Assembly (NCBI RefSeq): GCF_003383615.1
Contig: NZ_QNUL01000024.1
Coordinates: forward strand, 1 to 64,000
Length of the DNA stretch: 64,000 nucleotides
Direction: 5' to 3'
Source of the DNA: Dyadobacter luteus
GTDB lineage: Bacteria; Bacteroidota; Bacteroidia; Cytophagales; Spirosomataceae
The notes below the pieces were generated by a model. That model worked only from the letters and a program-made list of their open reading frames with translations. It made no database searches and was not told where the DNA came from. How positions within the stretch are numbered: the first letter of the stretch is position 1; each line of letters opens with the position of its first letter. A program made the position numbers and the translations under genes. Shown piece by piece: positions 26,702-35,748 of this stretch.

Positions 26702-28081
26702 TCAATTTTTTAAAAACCTGGCAAACCATTTTCCTGACTCCTTCATCGTTCTTCGCTGGGAATCAAAATCAACGTGTACTAAACCAAAACGTGCTCTGTA
26801 GCCTTCAGCCCATTCAAAGTTATCCATCAGTGACCATACCAGATATCCCCTGATATTTATGCCTTCGTTCTTTGCTTTCAATACCTGCCCGAGATATTGC
26901 TGAAAATAGGCAATTCTATCTGCGTCAATGATTTTCCCTTCTACCAGCCGATCTTCAAATGCAGCTCCACTTTCTGAAACGATTATGTCACGAATACGTT
27001 TGTAAGCAGAAAACTGTTTCAGAATTTTATAGGTACCCTCAGTATCTATTTCCCATCCCATTGCAGTAACAGGTACGTTTCGCAAAGTTGCAGGAACTTC
27101 TTTGAGCCAAAGAACCGGTATCAGATAACTGTGCTTTACAGTGATACTGAAATAGTTTTGAATGCCTGTGAAATCAAAGTCAAATTGCAAGGCTTCTGCA
27201 TCACCAGGCAACATGTACTTTTTGATACCGTTTAAAAAAGGAAAAACATCCGAAGGATAGCCAAGTCCTAGTGCAGGTTCAATAAACATTCTGTTCATCA
27301 CCGCATCAGCGCGTTGGGCTGCTCGTACATCCCGTACGGCATTGGTATAAGGAACGATGTGAGAACATGAAATAGCCATTCCTATGTAGGCATCAGAAAC
27401 CCGTTCCCTAAGTATTCTTCCTCCTGCTGCCTGACACATCGCCAGATGATGTGTAACTGGTAGAAAGTTCCATAAACCTCTTTTTCCCGGCGCGTGTAAG
27501 CCTGTAGTATATCCCAGCGCTGCCACTGCCATCGGCTCATTAATTACAATCCAATTTTTGACCCTATCACCGAACGACTGAGCGCATATTACCACATAAT
27601 CAGAAAACCAATGGATGATTTCCCGGTTTTTCCAGCCGCCAAGCCGTTCCAGCGCCTGCGGTAAATCCCAGTGATAAAGTGTAACCCAGGGTTTGATCCC
27701 CAGAGCAATACATTTATCGATCAGACGATTATAAAAATCAATACCTGCCTGATTTACTTCACCTTTCCCATCCGGCAGAATCCTCGACCATGCAATTGAA
27801 AACCGGAACTCCGTAAACCCCATCTCCACCACCAGCGCAAGATCTGCTTCGTAGCTGTGATAAAAATCACAGGCGACATCAGCGTGATCTCCATTTTTGA
27901 TCTTACCTCGCTTATGTGTGAATACATCCCATACCGAAGCCCCTTTTCCATCCTCTCTCACGGCACCTTCTACCTGAAAGGCGGCTGTTACAGTACCCCA
28001 ACAAAAATCATTTCCAAAGTCAGCTTTACTAAAATGCTCATTTTCAAATTGCATTATCTGCGTTTCATCGCTTCCGGCCAT
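26702..28081 (-). CDS. Glycoside hydrolase family 1 beta-glucosidase
   Basis: About 459 residues from the ATG at 28081; an ATG at 28054 (MQFENEHF) is an alternative. The longer frame starting at 28129 is rejected because that codon lies inside the terminator hairpin of the upstream gene. GH1 marks are FCWGTVTAAFQVEGA near the N-terminus, the acid/base Glu in IVINEPMAVAALGY, the nucleophile in IIVSESGAAFED, and WSLMDNFEWAEGYRARFGLVHVD at the C-terminus. There is no signal peptide, so it acts in the cytoplasm on beta-glucosides or related disaccharides. Confidence 0.93.
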   Translation of the reverse strand: MAGSDETQIMQFENEHFSKADFGNDFCWGTVTAAFQVEGAVREDGKGASVWDVFTHKRGKIKNGDHADVACDFYHSYEADLALVVEMGFTEFRFSIAWSRILPDGKGEVNQAGIDFYNRLIDKCIALGIKPWVTLYHWDLPQALERLGGWKNREIIHWFSDYVVICAQSFGDRVKNWIVINEPMAVAALGYTTGLHAPGKRGLWNFLPVTHHLAMCQAAGGRILRERVSDAYIGMAISCSHIVPYTNAVRDVRAAQRADAVMNRMFIEPALGLGYPSDVFPFLNGIKKYMLPGDAEALQFDFDFTGIQNYFSITVKHSYLIPVLWLKEVPATLRNVPVTAMGWEIDTEGTYKILKQFSAYKRIRDIIVSESGAAFEDRLVEGKIIDADRIAYFQQYLGQVLKAKNEGINIRGYLVWSLMDNFEWAEGYRARFGLVHVDFDSQRRTMKESGKWFARFLKN

Positions 28082-28119
28082 ATTGATGGGCAAGTTTTTC
28101 AAATTCAACGCTAAAAATA

Positions 28120-28151
28120 AGCCCTTCATCCGCCAAAACAGATGAAGGGCT
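28120..28151 (-). terminator. Terminator of the T9SS protein gene
   Basis: Perfect 11-bp arms AGCCCTTCATC and GATGAAGGGCT, 10-nt loop, followed on the minus strand by TTATTTTT. It lies 49 bp after the stop of the repeat protein. Confidence 0.8.
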
Positions 28152-28199
28152 AAAATTTAACAAAAGCTTCTCTTTACAATTGAGTAGGAATATTATTGA

Positions 28200-30233
28200 T
28201 TACCTGCCAACTACAATACGTTTCGTTGTAACAGCACCACTTTTGTGAGCAACTTTCACAATATAACGACCTTGTGCCAGTCCGTTCAGATCAATCTTTT
28301 CAGTAGTGGCGCGTTTTACTAGTTGTCCGTTTACGTTATAAATCGTAACATTTGAAAGTGCATCACCCGAAGTACTGATCATGATGTATTCTGTTGCCGG
28401 ATTTGGATAAACAGATACATCTGCCCCACCCTCAACCTTCACGCTAATGATGCTGCTGTAAGCAAACGTCTCATCAAGATCAATCATTTTCAAACGATAA
28501 AGGTTGGTACCTGAAGCAGGTTTTTTGTCTGTAAAGTCGTAAGAGATGATTGAATTGCTTTCACCTTTGGCAGCTACCTGTCCTAATACTTTCCAATCTT
28601 TACCTGTAGTACTTTGTTGCACTTCGAACAATCCTGAATTACTTTCAGATGTCGTGTTCCATTCCAGTTTCACTGCATCCTCTACTTTGTTGGCTTTGAA
28701 TTCAGCAAGTTTGACTGGTAACGAACCTCCGATTACAGTAAGACACGCATTATCGAAATGGAAATCACTTCCTTCTGAATACATCTGTACCCTTACAAAC
28801 TTGGTTCCTTCCGGTGCTTTTTTGGTCACAACATATTGTTTCAGACCAGGCGTGTTTCCTGTTACACTTTGATCCACGGCAGCTCCCTGAGAACCAATCT
28901 GTGTATTCTGTGCATTGAAGAATATCAGATTAAAACTCTGAGCACTTTTCGCATTATACGCACCCCATATCGACAACGTAACGTCACTACCAGGCGTTAC
29001 CTGGATATCCTGTGAAGCTGTTGCAAAACCGGAAATAAGACCAGCTTTTGTACCACAAACAGCATATTTTTCAGGAGTAGAGAATGAACCTGCTCCATTT
29101 TTATTCCAACCAGTCGCACCTTGCTCGAAACTTGGATTCACCAGCTTATTATCTTTACAAGCTACACATTCTGCTGATTCCTCAATAGTAAGACAAGCAG
29201 CATCCACTTTAAAGTAATCTCCTGTGGATGAACCCAGCACCCGAACGTATGCAGTTCCGGCAGGCGCAGTACCATCCAGCTGATACAATTTCAGCTTATT
29301 GTTAAGCTCCTCTACAGATTTATCAAGATTAACTGAAACTGTGGACAAAGGGCTGGTACCCGTCTCGGAGAAAAACTGAAGTTCGAATTTATGATTGCGG
29401 AAATTGTGGTATCCACCCCATATTTTCAATCTCACTTTACTTCCCTGCGTTGTTTTCACATCCTGATAAAAACTTCCTGCTCCACCGTTAACTAAACCGT
29501 TTTTGCTACCACACACAACAAATCCTGCATCCTTCACAAAGTTGCTTGTCCCTACCCAGTTTTTCGGAACCTCCTTTCCGGAAACAGTTTGCGTTTCTTC
29601 AAAAGAAGGGTTGATCAGCTTATTGGTACTGCAATCATTACATGAAACGGCTGGTTTTTCAATATTAAGGCAGGCAACATCTACTTTAAAATAGTCTCCT
29701 GTCGCACTTCCTTTCACGCGTACCTTAAGCGTTCCGGCAGGTGCGTAGTCAGAAAGTGTGTACTTCGTAAGCTTGTTATTGTTCTGTGATACAGACACGT
29801 CCAATTTCTTCTTGACCTCAAGAAGCACCTTGTCATTAGCACCCAGGAAGATCAGGTGAAAATAATGATTTTTGAAGTTGTGGTATCCGCCGTAAATGTT
29901 CAGCGTTACCTTGCTGCCGGGAACAACATTCGCAGCATCCTGCCAAAATGAACCTGCACCATCCAAACGGCCATTGTCCACGCCGCATACATCGTAATTC
30001 GTATCAGTAATAAACTTCCCTTCGTACTGCCAGTCTGTCGGGACTCCGTTCTTCGCATTTTCAAAACTGCCGTTTGAAAGTTCATTACTTGTGCAACCGC
30101 AATTATCGGTTGTAAGGGCTTCGGCTGCATTTACACCAGCATTAGAAAAAATGCTATTGTCATTCGAAAAGCCGAATGAACAGGTGGATAGAAAAAGCAG
30201 TGAAGAAAATAGTGTAGTAGATAAATTTTTCAT
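28200..30233 (-). CDS. T9SS-exported protein with three tandem ~155-residue CBM-like domains
   Basis: A 677-residue secreted protein: signal peptide (~1-23), three tandem repeats (~44-200, ~203-365, ~368-515), a linker domain (~520-605), and a C-terminal type A sorting domain (VYPNPATEYIMIS, YNVNGQLVKR, GRYIVKVAH). Each repeat begins with a CxxC-like pair and NPSFE/NGSFE, has VCG-x-x-x-G-x-x-x-G, then GSKVTLNIYGGYHNF, and ends YFKVDVACLNIE. The form is of a jelly-roll carbohydrate- or ligand-binding domain. The third repeat is the most divergent. It is probably a cell-surface adhesin or glycan-binding protein. A good promoter (TTG-21-TATATTTG) precedes it. Confidence 0.85.
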   Translation of the reverse strand: MKNLSTTLFSSLLFLSTCSFGFSNDNSIFSNAGVNAAEALTTDNCGCTSNELSNGSFENAKNGVPTDWQYEGKFITDTNYDVCGVDNGRLDGAGSFWQDAANVVPGSKVTLNIYGGYHNFKNHYFHLIFLGANDKVLLEVKKKLDVSVSQNNNKLTKYTLSDYAPAGTLKVRVKGSATGDYFKVDVACLNIEKPAVSCNDCSTNKLINPSFEETQTVSGKEVPKNWVGTSNFVKDAGFVVCGSKNGLVNGGAGSFYQDVKTTQGSKVRLKIWGGYHNFRNHKFELQFFSETGTSPLSTVSVNLDKSVEELNNKLKLYQLDGTAPAGTAYVRVLGSSTGDYFKVDAACLTIEESAECVACKDNKLVNPSFEQGATGWNKNGAGSFSTPEKYAVCGTKAGLISGFATASQDIQVTPGSDVTLSIWGAYNAKSAQSFNLIFFNAQNTQIGSQGAAVDQSVTGNTPGLKQYVVTKKAPEGTKFVRVQMYSEGSDFHFDNACLTVIGGSLPVKLAEFKANKVEDAVKLEWNTTSESNSGLFEVQQSTTGKDWKVLGQVAAKGESNSIISYDFTDKKPASGTNLYRLKMIDLDETFAYSSIISVKVEGGADVSVYPNPATEYIMISTSGDALSNVTIYNVNGQLVKRATTEKIDLNGLAQGRYIVKVAHKSGAVTTKRIVVGR

Positions 30234-30279
30234 AGAAAAATGTTTGAATTAGCAGAAGTGCTATGTAGGATTTCTCGCA

Positions 30280-30311
30280 CAAATATAATTCTGCATTTCC
30301 ATTATCTACAA
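30280..30311 (-). promoter_or_regulatory. Promoter of the T9SS repeat protein (TTG-N21-TATATTTG)
   Basis: On the minus strand TTG (30311-30309), 21 bp, then TATATTTG (30287-30280), 47 bp upstream of the ATG. Box and spacing fit the Bacteroidota housekeeping promoter and equal those of the AztD-like gene. Confidence 0.6.
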
Positions 30312-30684
30312 GAAAAAATATGATTTTTTTTATATTACAATGTATTTAAAAATACTTCTAATTTAAAAATACAACTATATTCGAATACATATTCATAACT
30401 AGTTTTACTCACAAAACCCATCTAATTTTATTTAAATGCACTTTTTAAACATATCAGGAATAAAATTAGAGAAACTATATCGCATTTCAAATAATTTCAA
30501 ACAATTGCACTATTCAAATAATAAGAAAAGAAGACAGAACACTGAACATCTCAGGATTATGATGATTTCCACAAATCGCGGATATAGACATAATTCGACC
30601 ATATCGTGATCTTTAATCAAGACGCGTTTGACACTACCTGAAAATTAGAGGCGAAGAAAATTGATTTAAATAGAAAAAGTACGC
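30312..30684. other. AT-rich intergenic stretch without recognised genes
   Basis: Very AT-rich sequence between the sigma factor stop and the promoter of the repeat protein. I see no ORF, strong hairpin or repeat in it. Confidence 0.5.
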
Positions 30685-31251
30685 TTAACCAGCAATACTC
30701 ATCATAGATGAAGTTCCGAAAACATAACGTAGTTCCTGAAGAGATTTTCTGATACGCGACTTGACAGTTCCCAGTGGAACCTGAAGAGTTTCGGATACCT
30801 CCTCATGCGTATAACCTTCAAAATAAACCATTTCGATAAGGATTCTTCGTTCCGGAAGCATGCGGGAAACAATGGCACGAAGATCCATGAGATTAATCGG
30901 TGGAATGTATGTAGCTTCAGCTGTCACCTCAATTTCACTGACAGAAGATAAACTCACGACTTTCTCAGTTTTGACCTCCATTCTCAATTTGTCAATGGCC
31001 GTATTTCTCGCGACGTTTAAAATCCATGTAAAAAGTGTCCCCTTCTCTGCATCGTAGCGGCTTATATTTTTCCATATCTTAAGAAATGCATCCTGCATAG
31101 AATCAGAAGCCTTTTCTTCATCCTTAACGACTTTCAGAATAATTCCATACAATGCAGGCGAATAGCGCTCGTACAGATATTCAAATGCATCCCGGTTATT
31201 ACTTTTGAGCTGCACAATAAGTTCTGATTCAGTATAAGTCACTTTTCGCAT
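30685..31251 (-). CDS. ECF-type RNA polymerase sigma factor
   Basis: A 188-residue sigma-70 family factor: region 2 at ~22-92 (DAFEYLYERYSPALYG, DAFLKIWKNISRYD, TWILNVARNTAIDKLR) and region 4 at ~125-180 (LPERRILIEMVYFEGYTHEEVSETLQVPLGTVKSRIRKSLQEL). ECF factors redirect RNA polymerase in response to envelope or stress signals. No anti-sigma gene (FecR, RskA or cupin type) follows it; the next gene downstream is the T9SS repeat protein, 450 bp away. That gene is a possible target, but it has a normal housekeeping-type promoter. Confidence 0.92.
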   Translation of the reverse strand: MRKVTYTESELIVQLKSNNRDAFEYLYERYSPALYGIILKVVKDEEKASDSMQDAFLKIWKNISRYDAEKGTLFTWILNVARNTAIDKLRMEVKTEKVVSLSSVSEIEVTAEATYIPPINLMDLRAIVSRMLPERRILIEMVYFEGYTHEEVSETLQVPLGTVKSRIRKSLQELRYVFGTSSMMSIAG

Positions 31252-31428
31252 TTCTATGTTAATTGAACTGTCGGGGATTGAGTTGATACGGATACAAAGA
31301 GACGCCGTAAACCTTTGTTTATCAATTCCATTCCAGCACCAAGTTTAATGTCAGTGTGTAAGCATATCGCCACAATGGGGAAAATATAATCCCGGTGATG
31401 TCGTCTGCCCGAATACGCTGTAAATACG

Positions 31429-31465
31429 AAAAGAGGCAAGACCTTTTTTGAAGTCCTGCCTCTTT
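31429..31465 (-). terminator. Terminator of the AztD-like gene
   Basis: AAAGAGGCA pairs with TGCCTCTTT, with a partly paired interior, ~22 bp downstream of the stop on the minus strand; short T tract. Confidence 0.55.
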
Positions 31466-31486
31466 AAGATACCTTCTATTTATGAC

Positions 31487-32695
31487 TTAGTGGCTTTCAT
31501 CAGACTCTATCCCCAAAACTGCAAGACGATAAGGAACAGAAGATACCTTGATCTTATTTACCTTACCAAAATCTTCCGTACTCACCTGCCAAAGTTCTCC
31601 GGCAGCGGGCTGAGTGATATACAAAAATCTTGATGTAGCTTCGATCTGAGGCTTCTGAGTGGCATCTTTCGCCACTGCACCTACCACAGAGCCGCCCTTT
31701 TTCAGTGTATTTGTAGCCAGATCATATAGTCTAACCTCACCATTATGGAATAATGCAATCAGATTATTCCCTGCATAGTCTATTTTCACTTGTATCAAAT
31801 CAGTACTTTCGACGATCGGAGTTACTGCCTTGGCCGTCACATCTATCAGATATGCTCCCATCGCAGCAGTATAGCCTACAAATTTACCAGCGCCTTTCGC
31901 CTCATAAATAGATCCGAACCAGGCAGTTCCAAAATTAGCCGGATGTGGAATCAGAGATTGAGCTCCCGTGGGCTGCACAACAAGAATTCCGCTTGAAGAA
32001 CCAAACAGAGATACTTTTCCGTCACTCGCATTACCATGTAACCCCTTGGTCTGAAGTGTTGAAGCAAAAAGTGTTTTTCCCGCAGCATCAATAATTTTAA
32101 CTCTTTCCGGAAGCGTACCAGCTACTGATCCATCTTTTTCTGTGATGGCATACGTTCCGTTATCGAACTTGGTCATAGCACCATGATGAGCCACGTTTCC
32201 GGCATTAATGGTAGTCATTTTAGCACCCGTAGTGTGCATATCAGCCTCTTTAGCAACGCTTAAAGTACCATCACCATCATTGAAGGCGATTACTTCATCA
32301 CCTTTACTTTTGAAGTGGGTCGGGCGATTTCCATTTCCGGTAAGCGCACCAAATTTCGGCGTCCCTTTCACATCCACATGGTCGCCATGTCCTTCAAAGC
32401 CAGTATCAAAAAACTGTACGTTGTTATTCGTTCCGTTCACAAGTGCTCCAAATCGCCCTGCTTGGGTGCTATATAAAGCGGATTTTGCAAAACTTGCTGT
32501 GAAAGATTCTGTTGAGAGTTTTACAGGATCTACGAGTGATAATTGTGTAGTATTTTCATCATTTACCAGAATCCTGATAAACTTATACTCGCTTTCTGCA
32601 ACCGGACTCACGGTTTCTTCTTTGTCATTATCACAGGCAGCCAATCCCGAAATTACCGACAGCGCTAATAAACTTTTTAGTAAACTCCTCTTCAT
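31487..32695 (-). CDS. AztD-like zinc metallochaperone lipoprotein (beta-propeller)
   Basis: A 402-residue lipoprotein (signal peptide, lipobox GLAAC, Cys21). The mature part is a repeated beta-propeller with conserved histidine motifs: GHGDHVDVKG (~103), RPTHF (~125), VAHHGAM (~160) and LHGNASDGKVSLFG (~210). The order and wording resemble AztD, the periplasmic zinc chaperone that loads the zinc-binding protein AztC in Paracoccus. No aztABC-type transporter lies in the window, and here the protein is a lipoprotein. Two palindromes bracket its promoter (32712-32764), consistent with metal-dependent repression. The zinc role is inferred by resemblance; a general propeller lipoprotein is the alternative. 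Confidence 0.65.
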   Translation of the reverse strand: MKRSLLKSLLALSVISGLAACDNDKEETVSPVAESEYKFIRILVNDENTTQLSLVDPVKLSTESFTASFAKSALYSTQAGRFGALVNGTNNNVQFFDTGFEGHGDHVDVKGTPKFGALTGNGNRPTHFKSKGDEVIAFNDGDGTLSVAKEADMHTTGAKMTTINAGNVAHHGAMTKFDNGTYAITEKDGSVAGTLPERVKIIDAAGKTLFASTLQTKGLHGNASDGKVSLFGSSSGILVVQPTGAQSLIPHPANFGTAWFGSIYEAKGAGKFVGYTAAMGAYLIDVTAKAVTPIVESTDLIQVKIDYAGNNLIALFHNGEVRLYDLATNTLKKGGSVVGAVAKDATQKPQIEATSRFLYITQPAAGELWQVSTEDFGKVNKIKVSSVPYRLAVLGIESDESH

Positions 32696-32711
32696 GATAT
32701 TATAGTTAAAT

Positions 32712-32724
32712 GCAACAATGATGC
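32712..32724. promoter_or_regulatory. Candidate metalloregulator site 2 (GCAACAATGATGC)
   Basis: A 13-bp near-palindrome, one mismatch from GCAACA-W-TGTTGC, placed where transcription of the AztD-like gene should start. Confidence 0.55.
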
Positions 32725-32755
32725 AAATATAGAATTCAATTATTCATTTACGCAA
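32724..32755 (-). promoter_or_regulatory. Promoter of the AztD-like gene (TTG-N21-TATATTTG)
   Basis: Minus strand: TTG at 32755-32753, inside the upstream palindrome, 21 bp, then TATATTTG at 32731-32724, 28 bp before the ATG. Confidence 0.65.
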
Positions 32756-32764
32756 CATTGTTGC
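32752..32764. promoter_or_regulatory. Candidate metalloregulator site 1 (GCAACATTGTTGC)
   Basis: A perfect 13-bp palindrome with single central base, overlapping the -33 element of the AztD-like promoter. With site 2 it brackets the promoter, the layout of a repressor-controlled gene; a Fur-family (Zur-like) regulator is the natural guess. Confidence 0.6.
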
Positions 32765-32784
32765 AAAAAAAATATAGAAAATAA

Positions 32785-32811
32785 GAAAGGGAAGCGCTGA
32801 GCTTCCCTTTC
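32785..32811 (-). terminator. Terminator of the 95-residue hypothetical gene
   Basis: Perfect 11-bp arms GAAAGGGAAGC and GCTTCCCTTTC, 5-nt loop, followed on the minus strand by a T-rich tract; it separates this gene from the AztD-like gene. Confidence 0.8.
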
Positions 32812-32858
32812 AATCATATATAAAAAACAAAACCTTACCTACATAGCAGACATTAACC

Positions 32859-33146
32859 CTACACCATAGCCTGCCGTATCAGAGATCGACTCTCATTTTT
32901 GACGAAAGTAATCGGGACAAATTCGTCGGTAGGAGCTCCGATGTAATACACAGTCCATTCGGGATCGTGATGAGCCAGCATTTCACTGATGCAATCTGCC
33001 CGATGTGCTTTGGGATTTACGCAGTTCTCCCAGTAAAACAGCTCCACTTTATAATGCAATTGCTGTTTGAGACCATTAATCGTGACATGCACCTCTATTT
33101 CCTGCTGACCGTACATGTTAGGTATGGGTATAGCTATATGGCTCAT
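32859..33146 (-). CDS. Small hypothetical protein
   Basis: A 95-residue protein without signal peptide. Visible features are a beta-like N-terminal half (EIEVHVTINGLKQQLHYKVELF), two cysteines (WENCVNPKAHRADC), and HHDPEWTVYYIGAP. I recognise no family. It lies 33 bp after the stop-proximal end of the permease gene upstream on the same strand, but with its own terminator downstream. Confidence 0.6.
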   Translation of the reverse strand: MSHIAIPIPNMYGQQEIEVHVTINGLKQQLHYKVELFYWENCVNPKAHRADCISEMLAHHDPEWTVYYIGAPTDEFVPITFVKNESRSLIRQAMV

Positions 33147-33178
33147 TGTATTGATATATTAAAATGATCGGACTAATA

Positions 33179-35578
33179 TCAATCTGCACGAAGTGATTTT
33201 ACGGGGTTGGTTAAGGCTGCTTTTATACTTTGAAAACTTACTGTAAGCTGAGCAATTGCGATTGCTAAAATACCAGCTCCCGCAAAAATCCACCATTTCA
33301 TTTCTACGCGGTAGGCAAAATCCTGAAGCCACCAGCTTACTGTAAACCAGGCGACAGGAACAGCAATGAGTATGGACAGAAGTACGAGTTTCATAAAATC
33401 CCTGGACAATAAGGCCACAATTCCCGCAACCGAAGCACCCATTACCTTTCTTACGCCAATTTCTTTCACACGCCGCTCAGCTGAAAAAGAAGCCAGTCCG
33501 AATAACCCAAGGCAGGAAATGAAAATCGCCAAACCTGCCAGGATGCCAACTATTTTACTCACCTGCCCGTCGGCTCTGTACAGTTCTGAAAAGTGTTCAT
33601 CCAAAAATGAATAGGTGAAATCCCTCTCCGGAAGCTGACGCTTCCATATCGACTCTATAGCTGCCAGCGCCGGTTTTGCGTCTTTTCCTTTAATCTTTAC
33701 CGACATCTCAGAGTAGCCCCAATCCTTTTGATTAAACAAGCAAAGTGTTTCAATCTTATGGTGCAGAGAGTTGAAATTAAAATCCTTCGCTACTCCCACA
33801 ATCGTCCCCAGGGAATCGAGCCCGCTAAACCCGAACCGCTTCCCTACCAGGGAAGCGACTGTCTGCTTTGGCTGATCCTTAAGTAATTCTCTTGCCAGCG
33901 ATTCGTTAATGATGTACGTTTTTCCGTTCTCTGATTCTTCGCTGGTAAAATTTCTGCCTGCCACCAGCTTGATCTTGTACAACGACAAATAATCCGGATC
34001 AACCACCACTTGCGAGGACGCCATATCCCTCACAGGTCCGTCTCCCCGGAAACTTACACCCGTCTGATGCAAATTGTTCCCCAGTCGCTGGCCTGATCCT
34101 GTAACATTTTCAATAAATGAATTGGCAAGCAATTCCTGTTTGAGAGACTGAAATTTCGGACTTGACTTCGCATCCAGCGGAATAATTACGACCTGGTCTT
34201 TGACGAAGCCGGGATCTTTTTGCTGCATGAAATTCAGCTGCCTCACAGCGAACCCTGTAGCAATAATCAGGAAAACAGCACTACTGAACTGAGCGATAAC
34301 AAGCGTGTTTCTGAATGTACTTTTCCCTGCTCCCATTTTACCTTTCAAAACCTTAACCGGCTCAAAAGAGGAAAGAAACAAGGCCGGATACATGCCTGAA
34401 AAAACACCGATAACCACCGCACCGCCGAGCGTTAATAAGAGCAGCCCAGGGTTCGAGAAAATTGAAAATTCCAGATCTCTCTGGCTGAATTGTGCTACGG
34501 AGGGCAAAAACAATTTTACAAGAAGAACCGCCAGAACAAACGCGATCAGAGACAGAAAGATAGATTCACCTATAAATTGATAGGCAAGCTGGCTCCTGTG
34601 TGCACCAATCGATTTTCTCACGCCCACCTCCCTTGCCCTGCCAGACGACCTCGCAGTAGACAAATTCATGAAATTAACGCAGGCTATAATCAAAACAATG
34701 ACGGCAATAACCGAAAAAGTATAAGTGTAGGTCTTATTGAATTTATGGAAATTCTGGTAATCATGTGTGATGTCTGTTGAACGGGAGTGTATCTGCGACA
34801 CGGGCTGTAAAAAAATCTCATAGAACTTCCAGCCTCCGTTTTTCATGTATTTTTTGAGATAATCAGGGAATTTTTTCTCCAGGGAAGCGATATCCGCATC
34901 GGGTGCCATTTTAAGATAAGTAACGAGCCAGTTTCCGCCCCACCTGTCCATAAACTCAGGCTTAATAATGGTACTGAAAGAAAACAGCGCGTTGAACTGA
35001 AGATGCGAATTGCCTGGTACGTTCTCCATAATACCGGTCACCTTAAATGTAAGTGTATCACCGCCATATCTGGTAACAGACTGCCCGATCGGATTCTGAT
35101 CTCCGAAAATCCGTTTTACCCCTTCCTCAGTAAGTACAACACTATTGGGATTTTTGAGTACGTCAGCTTTTTCTCCCTCTATCAATTTGAAATTGAACAT
35201 ATCAAAAAAGTTGGCATCTGTATAAAATCCCTTTTCCAGTTCCACCCTCTTTGCGCCTACGCCTAACAATACCGACTGCATGTCCCGAACCCTTATAAAA
35301 TCACGCACCTCCGGATAATCATTTTTCAGAGTTGGCCCCATCGGGAACATCGACAGTGCCACTTTTTGAGGAGCTACCATTCCTTCAAAATTCTGCACCT
35401 CATTTAACCTGTATATGTTTTTACTGTGCATGCCATCAAAACTTTGTTCATAAAAAACGAACAACATGATGATGATACAGGCAGCCATTCCGGTAGCCAG
35501 GCCTACGATATTAATGGCTGAAAAAACTTTGTTTTTCCAGATATTCCGGAAAGCAATTTTGAAGTAGTTTTTTAACAT
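33179..35578 (-). CDS. Double FtsX/MacB-type ABC permease (2)
   Basis: 799 residues from the ATG at 35578 (MLKNYFKIAFRNIWKNK); 14 extra codons upstream are rejected because the family start is at MLKNY. Two MacB/FtsX halves: a helix at ~21-43, periplasmic domain, FtsX block with AREVGVRKSIGAHRSQLAYQF (~315-335), then the second half with KEIGVRKVMGASVAGI near residue 710, ending NPVKSLRAD. It has no adjacent ATPase. The twin operator lies 129 bp upstream (35707-35742). The stop is 33 bp from the small hypothetical gene. Confidence 0.93.
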   Translation of the reverse strand: MLKNYFKIAFRNIWKNKVFSAINIVGLATGMAACIIIMLFVFYEQSFDGMHSKNIYRLNEVQNFEGMVAPQKVALSMFPMGPTLKNDYPEVRDFIRVRDMQSVLLGVGAKRVELEKGFYTDANFFDMFNFKLIEGEKADVLKNPNSVVLTEEGVKRIFGDQNPIGQSVTRYGGDTLTFKVTGIMENVPGNSHLQFNALFSFSTIIKPEFMDRWGGNWLVTYLKMAPDADIASLEKKFPDYLKKYMKNGGWKFYEIFLQPVSQIHSRSTDITHDYQNFHKFNKTYTYTFSVIAVIVLIIACVNFMNLSTARSSGRAREVGVRKSIGAHRSQLAYQFIGESIFLSLIAFVLAVLLVKLFLPSVAQFSQRDLEFSIFSNPGLLLLTLGGAVVIGVFSGMYPALFLSSFEPVKVLKGKMGAGKSTFRNTLVIAQFSSAVFLIIATGFAVRQLNFMQQKDPGFVKDQVVIIPLDAKSSPKFQSLKQELLANSFIENVTGSGQRLGNNLHQTGVSFRGDGPVRDMASSQVVVDPDYLSLYKIKLVAGRNFTSEESENGKTYIINESLARELLKDQPKQTVASLVGKRFGFSGLDSLGTIVGVAKDFNFNSLHHKIETLCLFNQKDWGYSEMSVKIKGKDAKPALAAIESIWKRQLPERDFTYSFLDEHFSELYRADGQVSKIVGILAGLAIFISCLGLFGLASFSAERRVKEIGVRKVMGASVAGIVALLSRDFMKLVLLSILIAVPVAWFTVSWWLQDFAYRVEMKWWIFAGAGILAIAIAQLTVSFQSIKAALTNPVKSLRAD

Positions 35579-35706
35579 GGCTGATTTTGAAATGCTCGTC
35601 AGAGAAAACAGTATATACACTTCTGTTTCATCTCTGTTTCAAAAAACATACCCATTCAACAACACGCTGATTTAAAGCAAATTAAATACAACCAAACATA
35701 AATAAT

Positions 35707-35742
35707 TGTCCGAAATTGAACAGTTTTGTTCAGGGATGAACA
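35707..35742. promoter_or_regulatory. Twin inverted-repeat operator (permease 2)
   Basis: TGTCCgaaattGAACA, 4 bp, TGTTCagggatGAACA: two 16-bp palindromes with a 20-bp period. It lies 7 bp from the Wzi stop and 129 bp upstream of the permease start. Confidence 0.75.
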
Positions 35743-35748
35743 GAGCGG

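Noticed and set aside
19885..28081. A polysaccharide utilisation locus made of SusC/SusD and the GH1 enzyme
   Set aside because: The GH1 gene is separated by terminators and three unrelated transcription units, lacks a signal peptide, and no other carbohydrate enzyme or sensor is adjacent.
28082..28129. Longer N-terminus for the GH1 enzyme
   Set aside because: The upstream ATG lies within the terminator hairpin of the T9SS gene, and the added residues have no counterpart in GH1 enzymes.
31487..33146. A full aztABCD zinc-uptake operon
   Set aside because: Only the AztD-like gene is present; the neighbour is a 95-residue unrelated protein behind a strong terminator.
35579..35706. Sigma-54 promoters between the twin palindromes and the permease starts
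   Set aside because: Paired palindromes ~130 bp upstream resemble enhancer sites of sigma-54 activators, so I looked for GG-N10-GC boxes upstream of permeases 2, 3 and 7 and of the ATPase. None fits, so I do not claim sigma-54 control.
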